A DNA stretch of 6,406 nucleotides from an uncultured Gammaproteobacteria bacterium (GTDB taxonomy: Bacteria; Pseudomonadota; Gammaproteobacteria; Arenicellales; UBA868), in contig CAJXBY010000147.1 of the NCBI GenBank assembly GCA_913051905.1, positions 1 through 6,406 on the forward strand. The letters are read 5' to 3'. The notes under the pieces were generated by a model. It was not told the DNA's origin. It worked only from the letters and a program-made list of their open reading frames with translations, and did no database searches. A program made the position numbers and the translations under genes. Below are positions 5,397 through 6,406 of this stretch, piece after piece (position 1 is the stretch's first letter; each line of letters opens with the position of its first letter).

Positions 5397-6185
5397 CTAA
5401 TCTCCATTGAATTGCGGCTTCCGTTTCTCATTGAAAGCCAGTATGCCTTCGCGCCGGTCTGCGGTCGGCACTACCTTGCTGTATGCCGCGAGTTCCACCC
5501 GATAGCCTGCTTTGAGATCGCGGTGCACTGCATGATTCATCGCCCGTTTGGCCTCACGCACCGCGATCGGACCGTTACCTGCGATAGCGGCGGCGGTCTC
5601 GCGGGTCTTCGGCAGCAGATCATCAGCGTCGCAGACCTCATTGACCAGACCCCACGCCTGAGCCTGTTCGGCACTGAAGGGCCGCCCCGTCAGAATGATC
5701 TCCTTGGCGCGCCGTATACCTACGGCTCTGGGCAGATTCTGAGTACCGCAGGTGCCGGGAAGAATTCCGAGGGTGGTCTCAGTCAACGCAAACCTGGCCG
5801 TACGGGCGGCATAGACGAAATCACAAGCGAGTGTTATTTCCATTCCGCCGCCGAAGGCGGCACCGTTGATCGCACCGATCAGGGGAACTTGCAGATCCAT
5901 CAGGGCCAGAGCCAGTGTCTCGAACACGGCGTGCTGCTGGAGCCACTGGGCATCGGTCATACCGTTGCGCTCTTTGAGATCCGCACCCGCACAGAATGCC
6001 CGGTCCCCGGCTCCGGTCAGGAGTACACACCGGGCCCCGGCGACAGGTGAGTCGGAACCACCCAGTACCGCGAGAAGCTCCTCACCCATACGGGTATTCA
6101 TCGCGTTTGCAGCTTCCGGCCGGTTCAAGGTCACGAGCGCGACATCGTCGTCGACCGAAAACTCGACGGTCTGAAATTCACTCAC
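5397..6185 (-). CDS. Enoyl-CoA hydratase/isomerase (crotonase) family protein, GTG start
   Basis: The likely reaction is addition of water across an enoyl-CoA double bond. From the GTG at 6185 the product is 262 residues, the normal length for the family. It begins VSEFQTVEFSVDDDVALVTL with NRPEAANAM (21-29). Oxyanion-hole residues are A66 in FCAGADLKER (64-73) and G113 in GAAFGGGMEI (108-117). Both crotonase-type catalytic glutamates are present: E116 and E136 (FALTETTLG). The loop after E136 reads ILPGTCGTQNLPR (141-153), where most relatives have PGAGGTQRLPR. The ending FNEKRKPQFNGD is typical. An in-frame ATG at 6371 would add 62 low-complexity, Arg-rich residues lying inside the upstream gene, so I reject it. 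GAGGGTGG precedes the GTG. The gene lies between the CMD-family gene (29-base gap) and the acyl-CoA dehydrogenase gene (3-base gap). Methylglutaconyl-CoA or geranyl-type hydratase activity cannot be excluded. Confidence 0.9.
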   Translation of the reverse strand: MSEFQTVEFSVDDDVALVTLNRPEAANAMNTRMGEELLAVLGGSDSPVAGARCVLLTGAGDRAFCAGADLKERNGMTDAQWLQQHAVFETLALALMDLQVPLIGAINGAAFGGGMEITLACDFVYAARTARFALTETTLGILPGTCGTQNLPRAVGIRRAKEIILTGRPFSAEQAQAWGLVNEVCDADDLLPKTRETAAAIAGNGPIAVREAKRAMNHAVHRDLKAGYRVELAAYSKVVPTADRREGILAFNEKRKPQFNGD

Positions 6186-6214
6186 GGCGTCCACCCTCTG
6201 CGGATTGCCCGGTC

Positions 6215-6406
6215 TTACTTGCCATCGAGTTCGGCAAATACCCGTTTCGCGATTCGGTGGCACTCGACTGAAACCGGCACACCGCAGTAGATCGCGATCT
6301 GATTCAGTATCGCCTTGAGTTCGTCCCGGGAAACACCGTTGACGATCGCGCCGCGAAAGTGAAGCTCCCACTCGTGCATCCGGTTGAGGGCTGCCAGCAT
6401 CGCGAC
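6215..6406 (-). CDS. Carboxymuconolactone decarboxylase (CMD)-family protein, C-terminal fragment
   Basis: The frame is open from the right edge to a TAA at 6215-6217, giving the last 63 codons of a gene whose start lies outside the window. The fragment contains LHFRGAIVNGVSRDELKAIL followed by NQIAIYCGVPVSVECHRIAK, then RVFAELDGK. The pattern of a small Gly turn, V-S-R-D-E-L-K, and then the A-I-Y-C-G-V-P segment is the conserved C-terminal part of the CMD domain. The family includes gamma-carboxymuconolactone decarboxylase (PcaC) of the beta-ketoadipate pathway and AhpD-like redox proteins. The AhpD CxxC site, if any, would be upstream and is not seen here. It is 29 bases upstream of the enoyl-CoA hydratase gene and probably in the same operon. 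PcaC itself is not assured, because paralogues of this type occur with many CoA-dependent degradation clusters. Confidence 0.82.
   Translation of the reverse strand, partial: VAMLAALNRMHEWELHFRGAIVNGVSRDELKAILNQIAIYCGVPVSVECHRIAKRVFAELDGK

Noticed and set aside
5397..6371. Longer enoyl-CoA hydratase starting at the ATG at 6371
   Set aside because: The extra 62 residues are Arg-rich, unlike any crotonase N-terminus, and would lie within the CMD-family gene. The GTG at 6185 gives the normal family length with a ribosome binding site.
1..6406. Mobile element, CRISPR array, tRNA/rRNA, toxin-antitoxin or defence system
   Set aside because: No transposase, integrase, regular direct repeats, tRNA-like cloverleaf or defence-gene motif was seen in any frame. 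All sizeable coding space is explained by metabolic genes and hsp20.

Overview
The window is about 6.4 kb of moderately GC-rich bacterial DNA with tight gene spacing and Shine-Dalgarno-type starts. It also has a sigma-32-like heat-shock promoter in front of a small heat-shock gene. Together these suggest a Pseudomonadota genome, plausibly a gammaproteobacterium; no genus can be named from the sequence alone. It looks like ordinary chromosomal metabolic DNA. I see no insertion sequence, tRNA, rRNA, CRISPR array, phage or plasmid gene.

Layout. (1) Bases 1-280, minus strand: the first 93 codons of an Hsp20/alpha-crystallin small heat-shock protein, running off the left edge. (2) Bases 281-544: a divergent intergenic region rich in structure. 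It holds a good sigma-32-type promoter for the hsp20 gene, a weak hairpin over that gene's ribosome binding site, two inverted repeats (one a 42-bp imperfect palindrome), and a very stable stem-loop just ahead of the rightward operon. (3) Bases 545-4185, plus strand: four genes in an apparent operon. They encode a DAO-family FAD-dependent oxidoreductase, a PncA-type nicotinamidase, an XdhC/CoxI-family molybdenum hydroxylase maturation factor, and a MocA-like molybdopterin nucleotidyltransferase. The last two overlap by 8 bases. (4) Bases 4215-6406, minus strand and convergent: three genes transcribed right to left. They encode a carboxymuconolactone decarboxylase-family protein (C-terminus only), an enoyl-CoA hydratase/isomerase and an acyl-CoA dehydrogenase. 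Gaps are 29 and 3 bases.

How the genes may work together. XdhC-type proteins insert or protect sulfurated Mo cofactor, and MocA makes the cytosine dinucleotide form of that cofactor. The pair normally serves a xanthine dehydrogenase/CO dehydrogenase-type hydroxylase. None is visible here, so the client enzyme must lie elsewhere. A nicotinamidase in the same transcription unit suggests, by inference only, that the client could be a nicotinate-type hydroxylase fed by nicotinamide deamidation. The flavin oxidoreductase would then act on a related amine or N-heterocycle. The leftward operon looks like a CoA-thioester degradation module (dehydrogenation, then hydration) coupled to a CMD-family protein. 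Its substrate cannot be read from the sequence.

No clearly new system is present. The best leads are the regulatory structures between 281 and 544, the nicotinamidase/Mo-cofactor gene grouping, and an acyl-CoA dehydrogenase that lacks the usual C-terminal catalytic glutamate but has one at the isovaleryl/long-chain type position.
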